Made by a program: the position numbers and the translations under genes. A stretch of DNA of 64,000 bases from Corella eumyota (lineage: Eukaryota; Chordata; Ascidiacea; Phlebobranchia; Corellidae), in assembly GCA_963082875.1 (NCBI GenBank), contig OY720103.1, positions 434,001 to 498,000 of the forward strand. Reading direction: 5' to 3'. Below the pieces are notes generated by a model that did no database searches, was not told the origin of the DNA, and saw only the letters and a program-made list of their open reading frames with translations. Below, one piece after another: positions 24,124 to 34,292 of this stretch. Numbering within the stretch: position 1 is the first letter of the stretch; every line of letters starts with the position of its first letter.

Positions 24124-26427
24124 ATGAAGTTTAAAGAAAAAGAATTTAAACTTGCTGCTGAGTTAAAACAACTTTGTGTAGAAAAACAAGATGGAAAGTG
24201 GAAGGAAAGTAAACCACAAGAATCAGCAAAAATTCTTCACAAAATGGGGTTGCTTTATAAGGAGAAAAGTCCTGATAAATTGAGCTTGATAAGAAGTTGT
24301 GCACTTTTAAATTCAGCTGTAGTGAGAAATCCTTCAAATGTTGAAACAATTAAGAAAGATCTGGATAATCTTTGCTCACATTTGCTTAAAATATCAAAAG
24401 CTAAAAAACGTAAGGCAAATTTAGAATATATTTCCAATGAAGTTGGAAAAAAATATAAAAAACTGAGAGAAAATACCAAAAATAAATTGTCACAGTTAGA
24501 ACTTATTCCTTATAAAATATCAGAAGCAAAATTAAAACAACTGGAATGTGATAAAATACAAACAGTTTGTGCTATACAAGATGACATTGCCAGTCAATAC
24601 ACTTCTATCATGCAATTTATAACTGAAAAATGTGTCAAAATCATGGGAAAACCTCCATGTAAATTTGTCATAGCTGGAATGGGGTCTCTTGCACGAAACG
24701 AAATAACTCCTTACTCTGATTTTGAGCACATTATTTTGCTGGATGACAACAAAAAAGTGGATAACAACACTCTGGAATATTTTAGATGGTTTTCTGTCAT
24801 TTTTCATTTTGTTATCATAAATTTAGGTGAAACTAAAATTCCATGTGTTGTAATTCCATCCTTGAATGATTTTACCAATGAAAATAATGGTGACTGGTTT
24901 TTTGACAGTTTTACAAAGCGAGGAATTTCTTTTGATGGAATGTTGCCACATGCTTGCAAATTTCCACTAGGAAGACAAGAAGGTACCACAAACAAGCCAT
25001 GGTCAACAGAACTAATTCAACCTGTCAGTGAAATGATCAAGTATCTTGACTCTGATATTGATTTAAAGAATGGTTATCACTTAGCTGATGTGTTAAAACG
25101 AACATGTTTTGTTTATGGAGATAAAGAAATTTACAAACAATATTGTGATCAGGTTAAACAAATCACAAATTTAGTAGATTCTTGTAAAACTAAATCAAAA
25201 TTTATTCAGAAAATAAGCGCCCTTGATGTAAATTTTGTTTCTGGTATACTAAATAGTGATTATAAGCAGTTTAACATAAAAAAAATTGTCTACAGAACCA
25301 TATCCTTATTCTTGACAATTATTTGTGATTTTCACAAAGTTTTTACCAATGGATTTGAAGCAATAAATGAGTTAGAAAAACAAGAAATAATTGATTCAGG
25401 AACTTCCCATCATCTTAAGTATGCCCTGTCTGTTGCTTGTGAAGTTAGACTAAAACTTTACATAAAAAAACAAGGTCAAGATGATTATATTGATAAAGGA
25501 AAAACTTTTCAAGGTTTGGATTTTCATCCTGCTCAGGAGTTAATTGAAGCTGTTGGGGAAGCTAGTCTCGTAAGATATTTTGAAATTTGGGAAAATTTAC
25601 AAATTTTGGCAGTCGCTAGAACATTAAATGACAATATGTTTTTGGAAAATATTACAGTTCCAGATCAACAGAAATTCAGTTATGGGTATTGGTGGAGTTT
25701 AAATTTTTTAAGACAAGATGAAAAAATTATTTCAGAATGGGAAAAGGAAATAGGTACAAAATGGTTAATAAAAGATGATGCTGAAATAAAATCCAAACTA
25801 ATTGTTTGTCATTCTTATTATACATTAAAAGACTGCGAAAAAACCTTGACTTTGCTTGATCAGCTGATACCTGATTATCAACCTGGAGATGAGTTTTATC
25901 TCACCCGTTTAAATCTAAAAATACAATGTTTTTATATCATGAGAAATTACAAGGAAGTTATAACCTTTGCCAAACCATTTTATGAAATATTTCCATTAAC
26001 AAACCAGAATCTTGGGTTGCAACTTGTAATATTTCAGAAATATGCTGATTCACATATTAAACTTGATCAACCAGAAGTTGCACTGTCTATATACTCAAAA
26101 CTTATAGAAAATAAGGGAGACCCTGCCCTAATGTCAGATATATATTGTGAAATAGCTGTATGTCATGGAAGACTTAAAAAATATGTCAGTTCAATATTTT
26201 ATTTTGAGAAGGCACAAAATCTACTTAACAAATCACCAGTTTTCCACATAGCGATACAATTTGATATTTATTACAATTTACACACATGCTATGAAATATT
26301 CGGCAAACAAGATAAAGTTTTAAAGTTAACCAATCTAGGTAAGGAGTTATACCAACAATGCAGTAAAAATGAACAAGATACACTAAAAAAAAATTACCCC
26401 AATATATTAGCTAAATTTAAAATTTAA
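24124..26427 (+). CDS. NTase-TPR protein, tandem copy 4 (most diverged C-terminus)
   Basis: Intronless, 767 aa from ATG 24124. The N-terminal two thirds follow the other copies, with GMGSLARNEITPYSDFEHI and ISFDGMLPHACKFPLGR. The block CDQVKQITNLVDSCKTKSKF is shared with copy 1. From about residue 510 the sequence diverges strongly (LAVARTLNDNMFLENITVPD) and the TPR-like region is shorter, ending NYPNILAKFKI. The catalytic-type residues are kept while the putative interaction region has changed, which would fit a change of partner or ligand. This is inference. The flank after the stop no longer matches the repeat unit. Confidence 0.8.
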   Translation: MKFKEKEFKLAAELKQLCVEKQDGKWKESKPQESAKILHKMGLLYKEKSPDKLSLIRSCALLNSAVVRNPSNVETIKKDLDNLCSHLLKISKAKKRKANLEYISNEVGKKYKKLRENTKNKLSQLELIPYKISEAKLKQLECDKIQTVCAIQDDIASQYTSIMQFITEKCVKIMGKPPCKFVIAGMGSLARNEITPYSDFEHIILLDDNKKVDNNTLEYFRWFSVIFHFVIINLGETKIPCVVIPSLNDFTNENNGDWFFDSFTKRGISFDGMLPHACKFPLGRQEGTTNKPWSTELIQPVSEMIKYLDSDIDLKNGYHLADVLKRTCFVYGDKEIYKQYCDQVKQITNLVDSCKTKSKFIQKISALDVNFVSGILNSDYKQFNIKKIVYRTISLFLTIICDFHKVFTNGFEAINELEKQEIIDSGTSHHLKYALSVACEVRLKLYIKKQGQDDYIDKGKTFQGLDFHPAQELIEAVGEASLVRYFEIWENLQILAVARTLNDNMFLENITVPDQQKFSYGYWWSLNFLRQDEKIISEWEKEIGTKWLIKDDAEIKSKLIVCHSYYTLKDCEKTLTLLDQLIPDYQPGDEFYLTRLNLKIQCFYIMRNYKEVITFAKPFYEIFPLTNQNLGLQLVIFQKYADSHIKLDQPEVALSIYSKLIENKGDPALMSDIYCEIAVCHGRLKKYVSSIFYFEKAQNLLNKSPVFHIAIQFDIYYNLHTCYEIFGKQDKVLKLTNLGKELYQQCSKNEQDTLKKNYPNILAKFKI

Positions 26428-26865
26428 TTTAGAAATAACATGCAGAAAATACTATTTAATTATAAATATTTTTAAAATTGTTTTTAAATTTCAATGTAGT
26501 TGTGTGAAAGTATATATAATATTTTGGTTGTTGTAAAATAACTTTAATTTTATAATTTATTGATAATTCTTAGTTATCTTCCTATTTTGACTTTTATATA
26601 TTGATTTACAAAATTAACTTGAATATTTTTGCAATTTTGTTTAAAGTAATATTAAAAACACATTGTAGGATGTTGTAAAATGACTTATTATAAAGGGTAA
26701 ACTTCAAATAAACTTAATTAATAATGAGCGAACTACAGTTACCTAGATCTATCCCAATCAGCCCAGTCTAGATTTTAGGAAAACAATATACAAAAAAATT
26801 GTTCGAGAAATATTAATATTATTTTTTTATTATTTTTATTTTAATAAAAATTTAGTTTTGAAACA
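26428..26865. other. Spacer after the NTase-TPR array
   Basis: AT-rich, with no recognised feature. The repeat-unit homology stops at the end of copy 4. Confidence 0.4.
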
Positions 26866-26947
26866 AGGCAGCAGTGAGATTCCAACCCATGCCATCGAAA
26901 TGACTGGTGCCTAAAACCAGCGCCTTAGACCACTCGGCCACGCTACC
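26866..26947 (-). tRNA. tRNA-Leu (anticodon TAG), possibly a pseudogene
   Basis: The minus strand reads GGTAGCGTGGCCGAGTGGTC, then an anticodon arm CTGGT-TTTAGGC-ACCAG (anticodon TAG), a long variable arm with a TTCG loop, and a T arm. It matches metazoan tRNA-Leu(UAG). The T loop reads GTTGGAAT rather than GTTCGAAT, and the T stem has an A-C mismatch, so box B is damaged. No intron is present. Confidence 0.8.
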
Positions 26948-27232
26948 AACGTTTTAACATAAAACTATTACATTGCTGTTATTTCCAAATACCAGTTAAC
27001 TAATTTATAAATAATAAATATTGCTTAATATTTAACACTTTTAAAAGTATTTTTATTTATTATTATCGAGGACTAACTTAAACGTTTGTAACGGTTACGA
27101 AATTTGAAAACAAAACATTTGTAAAACGTCAAATGTGGTTTGGCCGCTTTAACAGCTTAAATTTTAGGACAATTAAGTAATAAAATAGCACTAAGTTTTA
27201 CTAATCAGGTGAACACGTTAATATTTAGCAAA

Positions 27233-29780
27233 ATGGCCTCCAAATCTTCGTCAAATTCAGATGTTAAAAACTCGATAATTCAAATTTGTCGCATGTTAAA
27301 ATACGGGAATATTTGTGACAAAATATCACCGGAGAACTTTCGCCAGGCGAAACTCAACAAATCTGAAGCTGTAAGTTAATTTTTTATTAAACCCTTTTGT
27401 TAGTTCGGTATTAAGTTTTTGTTTGCAATGGTAATATGTAAGATAATATTGTATTTTTATATTAAAATACCGGCAGCGTGATGTAGTAGTAAGAACACTT
27501 GCTACACCACACATAAGGTCTTGGGTTCAATCCCCACTGTTATCATGCTGTAGCGACCTTGAGTAAGTCGCTATAATTGGTATGAACTCCTGCTGAGCCA
27601 GCACTTAATCAGCAGCTTAATTACTGGGCAACTATAATCTATAACATCCAAAACTGACAAAGTCAACTCGAGACCGGGTCGGGTAACTGTTGTTACTTTA
27701 TATATAGGTCGCGCATTCGAGCTTCCCACAATGAGGATAAATATATATACAAAAATGTTTTTTTTTTATTAAAAGGTTGACTCAATGACAACAATACTGA
27801 TTTCAATTTTTCAGTTTTTGTCGTCCAACAATGAACAACAAAAGTTTAAACCAAATGAAATCAAAGAAAACATGAAACAAATGGGGTAGAATTTATTGTT
27901 GTGCTTTTAGAGTGAAATAATATTACCCGAGTAACAATATATAAAAACACAAAAATTGTAAAAGTGACTTTTATACGGAAAGCAAAAACTAATTCTTTTT
28001 TATTTTATTTTAGATATCCCAAAATAGAATCATTTACAGAAACTTCCAGCAGAGATATTTTATTGTGCTTTGCGTGGTTACTGCATGTAACCCAACTATT
28101 TTCAACTTTAAAAGACAACTGTTTACAAGACATTAAACCAGTACAAATACTCCATGAACAAAAAAACTTTGAAAATAAAGATTTTAGTTTCGAAAATTTA
28201 GAATTCAGTAAACTATCGATCAGCGATAAAACTAAATATCTGGCTTGGTTGTTGAAAAGAATTGAAAAAAATTCCAATAATTTGAAATCTTATTTCGCTT
28301 ACAATGCAAAACTTGAAATGAAGGTAGTGCTTTTTTACGATATTAAAATTACTTATAGTTGTATGCCGGTTAAAAACCATGTGTTTTAACTAGAGTTTGT
28401 CTAGTTCTGTTTGTGTTGCACTATTGGTAATACCCATATTAATTATTTGTAATTACTATTTTGATATTAGGCCATGGAAATCACCAGCAATGGAAAAGAA
28501 TCAGTTGATAAAAAGTTTTACAATTGTGATGAACTACTTCTGTTAAAACATCCCAAATTACTCAACCAGGTAAAGGGTCAAGTTATGGCATATTCTTCCT
28601 AAACTTTTACAGTTTTAATTTTACTAAAAATATCTGGGTTTTAACCTCATTATGTTGTTGTATCTTTAGTGAATCTATCTCATGTTTTTTATTATTTATT
28701 TTTAGTGCGAGAAAGAGCTTGAAAGAAAAATTCAATTTTTAACAACTTTTCTAAAATGGAAAGAATTGAAATCTCATTTTTGGAACTGGATGGTAAAGAT
28801 TTGTGTAGTCGTATAGTTGCTAAAATTAACTTGGATTTAGTGTAAAAATTTTGCTTTACATATTAACATATAATTATATTTGTTTCACTGATTTTTAGGA
28901 CAACATAGTGACAGAAAATTGTGACTCTGATTCAGTTGGTTATGATGTCATAATAGAACCACAAAACTCCGAAGTTATTAGGGGCAGTGTTATTTTATTG
29001 ACCGAAAAAATAAAGGAATTGAAAAAACTTTTAAACGAAAATGAGAAGGAGTTACTGAAGGAAATTGAGAAGGTTTGAAAATATTTTGTTTTTTAATTTT
29101 CTACAAATTGTGATGATATAAATAAGTTCTAACTTTGTTAGTTACAGTAAATTTTTTTTTAAGAATCCGAGAATATTAAGTGGATTAAGAATTGAACAAA
29201 AACATGAAATTAACTCCAAAGTCAAAGATATTTTCAATAACGTTGAAGTTTGTCATATTAAACCTAAAACTATTCCATCAACCGAAAGTAAGTTAAACTT
29301 TTTAAATTTTGATTATGCCAAATTTGTGGTTTATTCCCCAGTTTGTTGTATTGTAAACCTGTTGGTAGTATTTGTTTATTGTCATGCTAGTGCTAGGTAG
29401 AGTAAAATAATTTCTGTTAACGCCTTTCTTAAGGTTAACATTGATTCAAAGCAGTAAAATTAGTTTGAAACCAAAGCTTGTGTTCTAAATTAAAGGTGCA
29501 AAAAAGAATAAGGTCCAACCCCCTTACATTAATTATTTATAGACCCTCAATCTGAATTGGGACTACCCCTCAGCAGAGAAACACAACGACTTCAAGACCT
29601 CAATATTTTAATCAAATCCGAACTTGAATCCATACAAAGTTTACATTTTAAAAAGGTTGAATCTTTAGCGCAAGCAAGTGGTGGCGAACAGTTAATAATG
29701 GTTACCTTACACGCGGTAAATTGTCACAAATATAATAAACTTTAAAAATATTTTCTGTAAATTTTCAGCATGGAAGGTAA
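27233..29780 (+). CDS. TEDC1: Tubulin epsilon and delta complex protein 1 orthologue
   Basis: Nine exons: 27233-27370, 27815-27885, 28014-28323, 28471-28569, 28706-28792, 28899-29072, 29164-29287, 29543-29715, 29769-29780 (395 aa). Landmarks shared with vertebrate TEDC1 are ISPENFRQAKLNKSEA near the N-terminus, GYPKIESF followed by RDILLCFAWLL, and FLKWKELKSHFWNWMD in the middle. The last third is a predicted coiled coil. The family works with TEDC2 and delta/epsilon-tubulin in centriole triplet microtubules. A SINE sits in intron 1. The end is uncertain: if the last intron is retained, the frame stops at 29745 next to an AATAAA, giving a different C-terminus. Confidence 0.85.
27470..27750 (+). 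mobile_element. tRNA-derived SINE, most complete copy
   Basis: The head is CCGGCAGCGTGATGTAGTAG with box B GGGTTCAATCCCC. The body contains CTGTAGCGACCTTGAGTAAG, TGCTGAGCCAGCACTTAAT and GGGTAACTGTTGTTAC, and the tail is TTCCCACAATGAGGATAAAT. It lies in TEDC1 intron 1 on the sense strand. Confidence 0.75.
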
Positions 29781-29853
29781 TATTGTTAAAGTTAAAGTTT
29801 AGTAGCATTACTATAAAAGAAACCATGTGTTCTACAACAATGCAAAAACAATG

Positions 29854-32800
29854 TTAGGAGGAGTCGAACAAAGACAAGAGAGATGCAACCGCTTCTTTTT
29901 CATCCATGCTCGAGGTTTTATGATCCTCACTTGAACTAGAGTTTGGTTCGTTCAATTCCTCATTATTTGAACTTGACAAGTTGTTTATATTATCAAGTTT
30001 TAAACCAGAGTCTTCATTTTTATCTGCTAAGTTGTTGTCTGGTGCAGCTGGTTTGATGTTTTCTGTTGTTTTTGGGGATTTGTTCAGACTCCTAATGATG
30101 TCATGTTTTGGTACAATTTGGCTTTTTTCCATTAATTCCTGTTCTTTTGCGATTTCTTCGGGTGAATTTGCTTTAATTTGATTAACAGTTTGTGTGTTCG
30201 GATCATCTTTAACAGAAGTGGTTATTTTGGTGGGCTCTTCAGTTTCAAAATATTTTTGTTTATCAGAATCAACACCAGTGTCACACATTGGTGTTTCTGG
30301 GTTGTTGGATTCCAATTTCTCTGAAACTAAATCACATTTGTCTTGTGGTGTTAGAGGCTGTGATTGTTGGTCCTCGTTGAGCCCAGAATTATTGTTGAAG
30401 TTTAAATTTTTTTCTGGTTTTTCCGCAACAAAAACTGGTGGCACAAGAGTAATACCAGCAGCCATTTTACTACCAGCATTTTCTGGCACAATTTTGGTCA
30501 CCGACATTATGGCACCACCATGTTGTATTTCGGTCACACTCTCCTGTGTAGAAACATTTTCTGATCTCTCATTTTTCTGTACTTGTAAAACATGAGATCC
30601 AGAGTTCTTACCAAGTGGAGTTAGTTGTATTGCTTGCTCAGGTATATCAGTGTATGATATACTGCTCATCGCATAAACTTCACCAATGCCTAGGATGTCA
30701 AGAGAATTCGTAGTTGACTCTTTTCTTGCGGCTGTCGGTGTTGTGGATGCTGGTATTGGCTCTGGTTCGTTTACTTTTAGTTCTGCATTATCCATTTTGG
30801 GTTGTGGATCACTGATATTTGGTTCCATGTGACTGGTTTTTGGAGAATGGGTTATTGGGACAGTATCGGGTAGTGGAGTTATTTCATCTAAATTGTTTTG
30901 GGTTTGAGTTTTTGGACTTAAAAAACTTTAATCTACAGTTGATCTTATTTAAAATATTGATCTTATTAAAAATATTCAAAATGTTGATCAGGATTAAGAT
31001 TTTAACATGAACTTGACTTACCAAGTTCTGCACAACATTTTTCCTCCACATTTTCTATTTTATTATCAATCTCGTGTTGATCAATTTCCATTTTTTCGAC
31101 CTCATTTATTTCAGATAAATTTATATCTGAAAAGAAAGGTTTTACAACTAACAAATAAGTGTAAGCATTTATTTCTAATTAAAATATTCAACTTACCATT
31201 TGAGGAAGTCGTTGGAGTTTCTACTACAGCTAGTTTGTTCTAAAAACAAAAAGTTGAATTTTAAATATCGTCATTCTGTTGACCCCTACCTTAATAAAAT
31301 AAAAACTTACAATATTTTCCAAATCAGAGTTTCCAAATGTTAAGTCATCCAGATGTTGATGCATTGAACAATATCCAGATTCCTCGAATAAGTTGGTAAC
31401 ACTAGAAACAGGGCTTCCACATTTTTCACATTTCTTGTACAGAATTTGAAGTGGGTCCTCCAAAATGTCTAACAAAAAATAAAACAAAATAAACAAATTT
31501 AATAAAGAAGTAATACTAGAAACATTTTATAAACTCACGAGTTAGACAATATTTGGTGTAGGGAAGACAGGAATGTTTGCATCTTGTGTGATTCTCAACA
31601 TAGGAGCATCTGTTCTTCGTTTGTTTACTCTAAATTAGAAGTTTTATTTATGAAGATGACCTTTTCTTATAAGGAAAGTAATTTTAAATTAGTTTATATT
31701 TTAATAGAGACATATTACCGTAGATGTCCCACTGTTGTCCATCTTTCTCCTTTTGCTCTGCATATGAAGCAACATCCCCTCCCCATTATGTCTATGCAGG
31801 TTGTTTAATGCTTGAAGGGAGGTTAGCTTGGCTCGCTCTTTGTCTGATAATTTGCCATTGAAATCTTAGATCCAATTCAAATAAGATATTTATTTAATAA
31901 AGAGCTAAAGTTGTTAAGAGAAAGTGCTAAAGGACTATACAAATATGCAAACAATTAAATTTAAACCCAAGGTTTTAAATTTTGACTTAAGACTTGACAT
32001 AAATGGCAGAAGTGGGAATTAAACCTAAGACCCAAAATAAACTAATTATGAGGTCATATTACCTGTGTCAGCATCCAAGTTAGTACTAGAAAGGTATTCG
32101 CTTCTTTTTCTCGACAAAACTTTAGTTAAATGTTTAAATTGATTGATGTAAGCTGATTGTAGTTTAACTAATTTTTCCTTGGATAGTAACACAACCTCTT
32201 CTACCGTCATTATATCTACAATCAAAAGTTATTTTAGAAAATAATCTTAGAAGGTTTTAGATTCAGTAGCTGACAAGGCCATCTAGTAAAACAATCAAAT
32301 AGCATTGGAAAATTCAATACAGTCTCAGCACTTTACTTGTATAAAGGTTGGCCTATTAAATATATATAAGAAACCAGCTCACCAGCATATTTAAGTAAAT
32401 CATCGGACTCCTCATAAGAATCAACATCGATGTCCGGATCTACAATCTTCCACACGGGGGAGTCATGGATCAACCACTTGGTGTTGCTCTCCACGTTTAT
32501 TTCACTTCCTTGCTTGTATTCTGTTATTAGTAAAAAAAAAATTACAAACTTATATTATTAATGAGATTTATAAGAATAAAGAAAAATACAGATTAGGTTT
32601 AGGTTACTATTTCACTGCTTGCACTTAACTTAAAAATACTTTGACAAAGCAGCAGTGAGAATCAAACCCTGAGTCTTGGGTATGACATTTTAACTACAGC
32701 CACTGTTACAACAACTTACTTATATCATGTTTGTTGTTGTTTTTAATCCATTTTGATTTGTTGAAATTAGTTTGGTAAACTGTTGTCAGATCTTTAGTGA

Positions 32801-33451
32801 TAGAATCTTTATCTTGTGAGTTGTGAATGTGGCAAAGTGAAACACTAAAACAAAAGATTTATTAATTATTCTCTAAATTCTTTACATACACACACTAATA
32901 ATAATTGGTTCTATATTCTTATATTATAAATAATCCGTAATTTAAACAAGGGTGGAATATTAAAACATAATTGTGTTTAAATATTTGTATATCCAATAAA
33001 ATACAACTTCGAATTATATTTATTAACAATATTAATATATTTTGTAAAGAAAACAAATCTTACCTAGAGTTTTTCTTAGTGTTGTGTGTAGCAGGATTGT
33101 GACATAATCTTTTGGTTGAGTTCGAAACATATTGACAAGCTGTAAAGGGAGACGAACTATCCTCTAAGATGTGCTCAAAACAGAATTTATAATCCCGATA
33201 TCTGAAATATATTTATATTAGATTGTACTCCATTTTCAAGCTTCTAACTTTGTCAAAAGTTTATAAATGTACAATGTCATTAAAGTTTAATTTAGATGCA
33301 TTATTTAGCTATTTTATTATATAAAGTTATCTTCTAAAATATAAATTTCTGAATGACTTAAATATATTTCAATAAATTGCAAGCGAACTTACCGTATGTT
33401 CGAACATTTATAATTCTTGTAATGACATTTTTCATCCCTGGAAGAACTCAT
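29854..33451 (-). CDS. KANSL2: NSL histone acetyltransferase complex subunit 2 orthologue
   Basis: Eleven exons, from 5' to 3': 33393-33451, 33064-33201, 32720-32844, 32383-32520, 32063-32215, 31719-31864, 31539-31629, 31311-31468, 31197-31239, 31022-31126, 29854-30887 (729 aa). Two Cys/His modules match the KANSL2 zinc-binding pattern: CHYKNYKCSN ... FCFEHILEDSSSPFTAC ... C.H, and RCSYVENHTRCKHS ... YCLTHILEDP ... CGSP. Between them lies TVEEVVLLSKEKLVKLQSAY, very like the vertebrate protein. KANSL2 is a nuclear subunit of the KAT8/MOF NSL complex acting at promoters. The last exon encodes a ~345-residue low-complexity acidic, Ser/Asn-rich tail, ending KEAVASLLSLFDSS, not recognised from vertebrates. 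The gene is head to head with TMEM198 and tail to tail with TEDC1. Confidence 0.9.
31975..32060. repeat. Degenerate SINE head in KANSL2 intron
   Basis: GGCAGAAGTGGGAATTAAAC followed by CTAAGACCC resembles the SINE head GCAGTGGGGATTGAACCCAC. It is short and diverged. A similar remnant lies at about 32645-32705. Confidence 0.35.
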
Positions 33452-33588
33452 GTTTAGATGATTTAATTCAAATTTTAAAGAACTTTAAAGATTTGTCTTA
33501 ATCTGTAAATGTAAAAAACACATTCTGACATTCAGAAATTACTCATGTTATGACCTATATAGGCAAAACGCGCGCTATACTTAATATG

Positions 33589-33722
33589 CCGGCAGCGTGG
33601 TGTAGTGGTAAGAACGCTTGCTACACCATACATGAGGTCGATGGTTTAATCCCCACTAATCTCATGCTGTAGTGCCTTCGAGTAAGACGCTACTTTCCCA
33701 CATCGAGGATAAAGATATATAC
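33589..33722 (+). mobile_element. tRNA-derived SINE with internal deletion
   Basis: The head CCGGCAGCGTGGTGTAGTGG is intact; the middle of the body is missing and the tail TTCCCACATCGAGGATAAAG follows early. It sits between KANSL2 and TMEM198, in their shared upstream region. Confidence 0.7.
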
Positions 33723-34292
33723 AACAAAAACATATTTTGCCTGTCGCTAAATATTCATTTTTATTACTTGTTAGTAGTTTTATAAAATGTTTTTTTGTTA
33801 AATTTAAACATATAAAATAAAATTGAAACACATTGGCCGCTTTTATAAATTATATTAAGCATATTGAACATTGCGTATATCGTACATAAACGTTTTGAGG
33901 TCGGCTACAGATTTGATTTGGCAACACTGCTATTTTATTCTGGCAACACTGCCGGAAGGTAAAGAGAAAATCCTCTCAGCTTATTCAAAAATGATTTAAG
34001 TGGAAAGTTCGTGACGTCTTTTTAGTCTAAAACTTTAATCTTTTACTGAGGAGTTGTAATTAGTGTTTGGTTGAGGGCAGAAGATATTAAATTAAAGTTA
34101 AATAAAGGTGAATATTAAAGAAATTAACTTAAATTTAATTTATTTGTAGAAGACGTACGGGAAAACAAAAAATCTTTTGTCCGAAAAAAATAATTTTATT
34201 TAAAGTAAAACTAAGAAGTAAACATGATTTAAATTCAAAAACCAAGACAAGAACAAAAAAAGCTTCCTTATATTTGATCAAAAACACTTAAA
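33723..34292. promoter_or_regulatory. Divergent promoter region, KANSL2 / TMEM198
   Basis: Both neighbours start outward from here, about 840 bp apart including the SINE. The phrase TGGCAACACTGC occurs twice at about 33920-33955. No clear TATA box was found. Regulatory function is inferred from position. Confidence 0.35.

Noticed and set aside
30194-30595. 133-codon plus-strand ORF
   Set aside because: It is antisense to the large last KANSL2 exon, which has clear homology and splice structure on the other strand.
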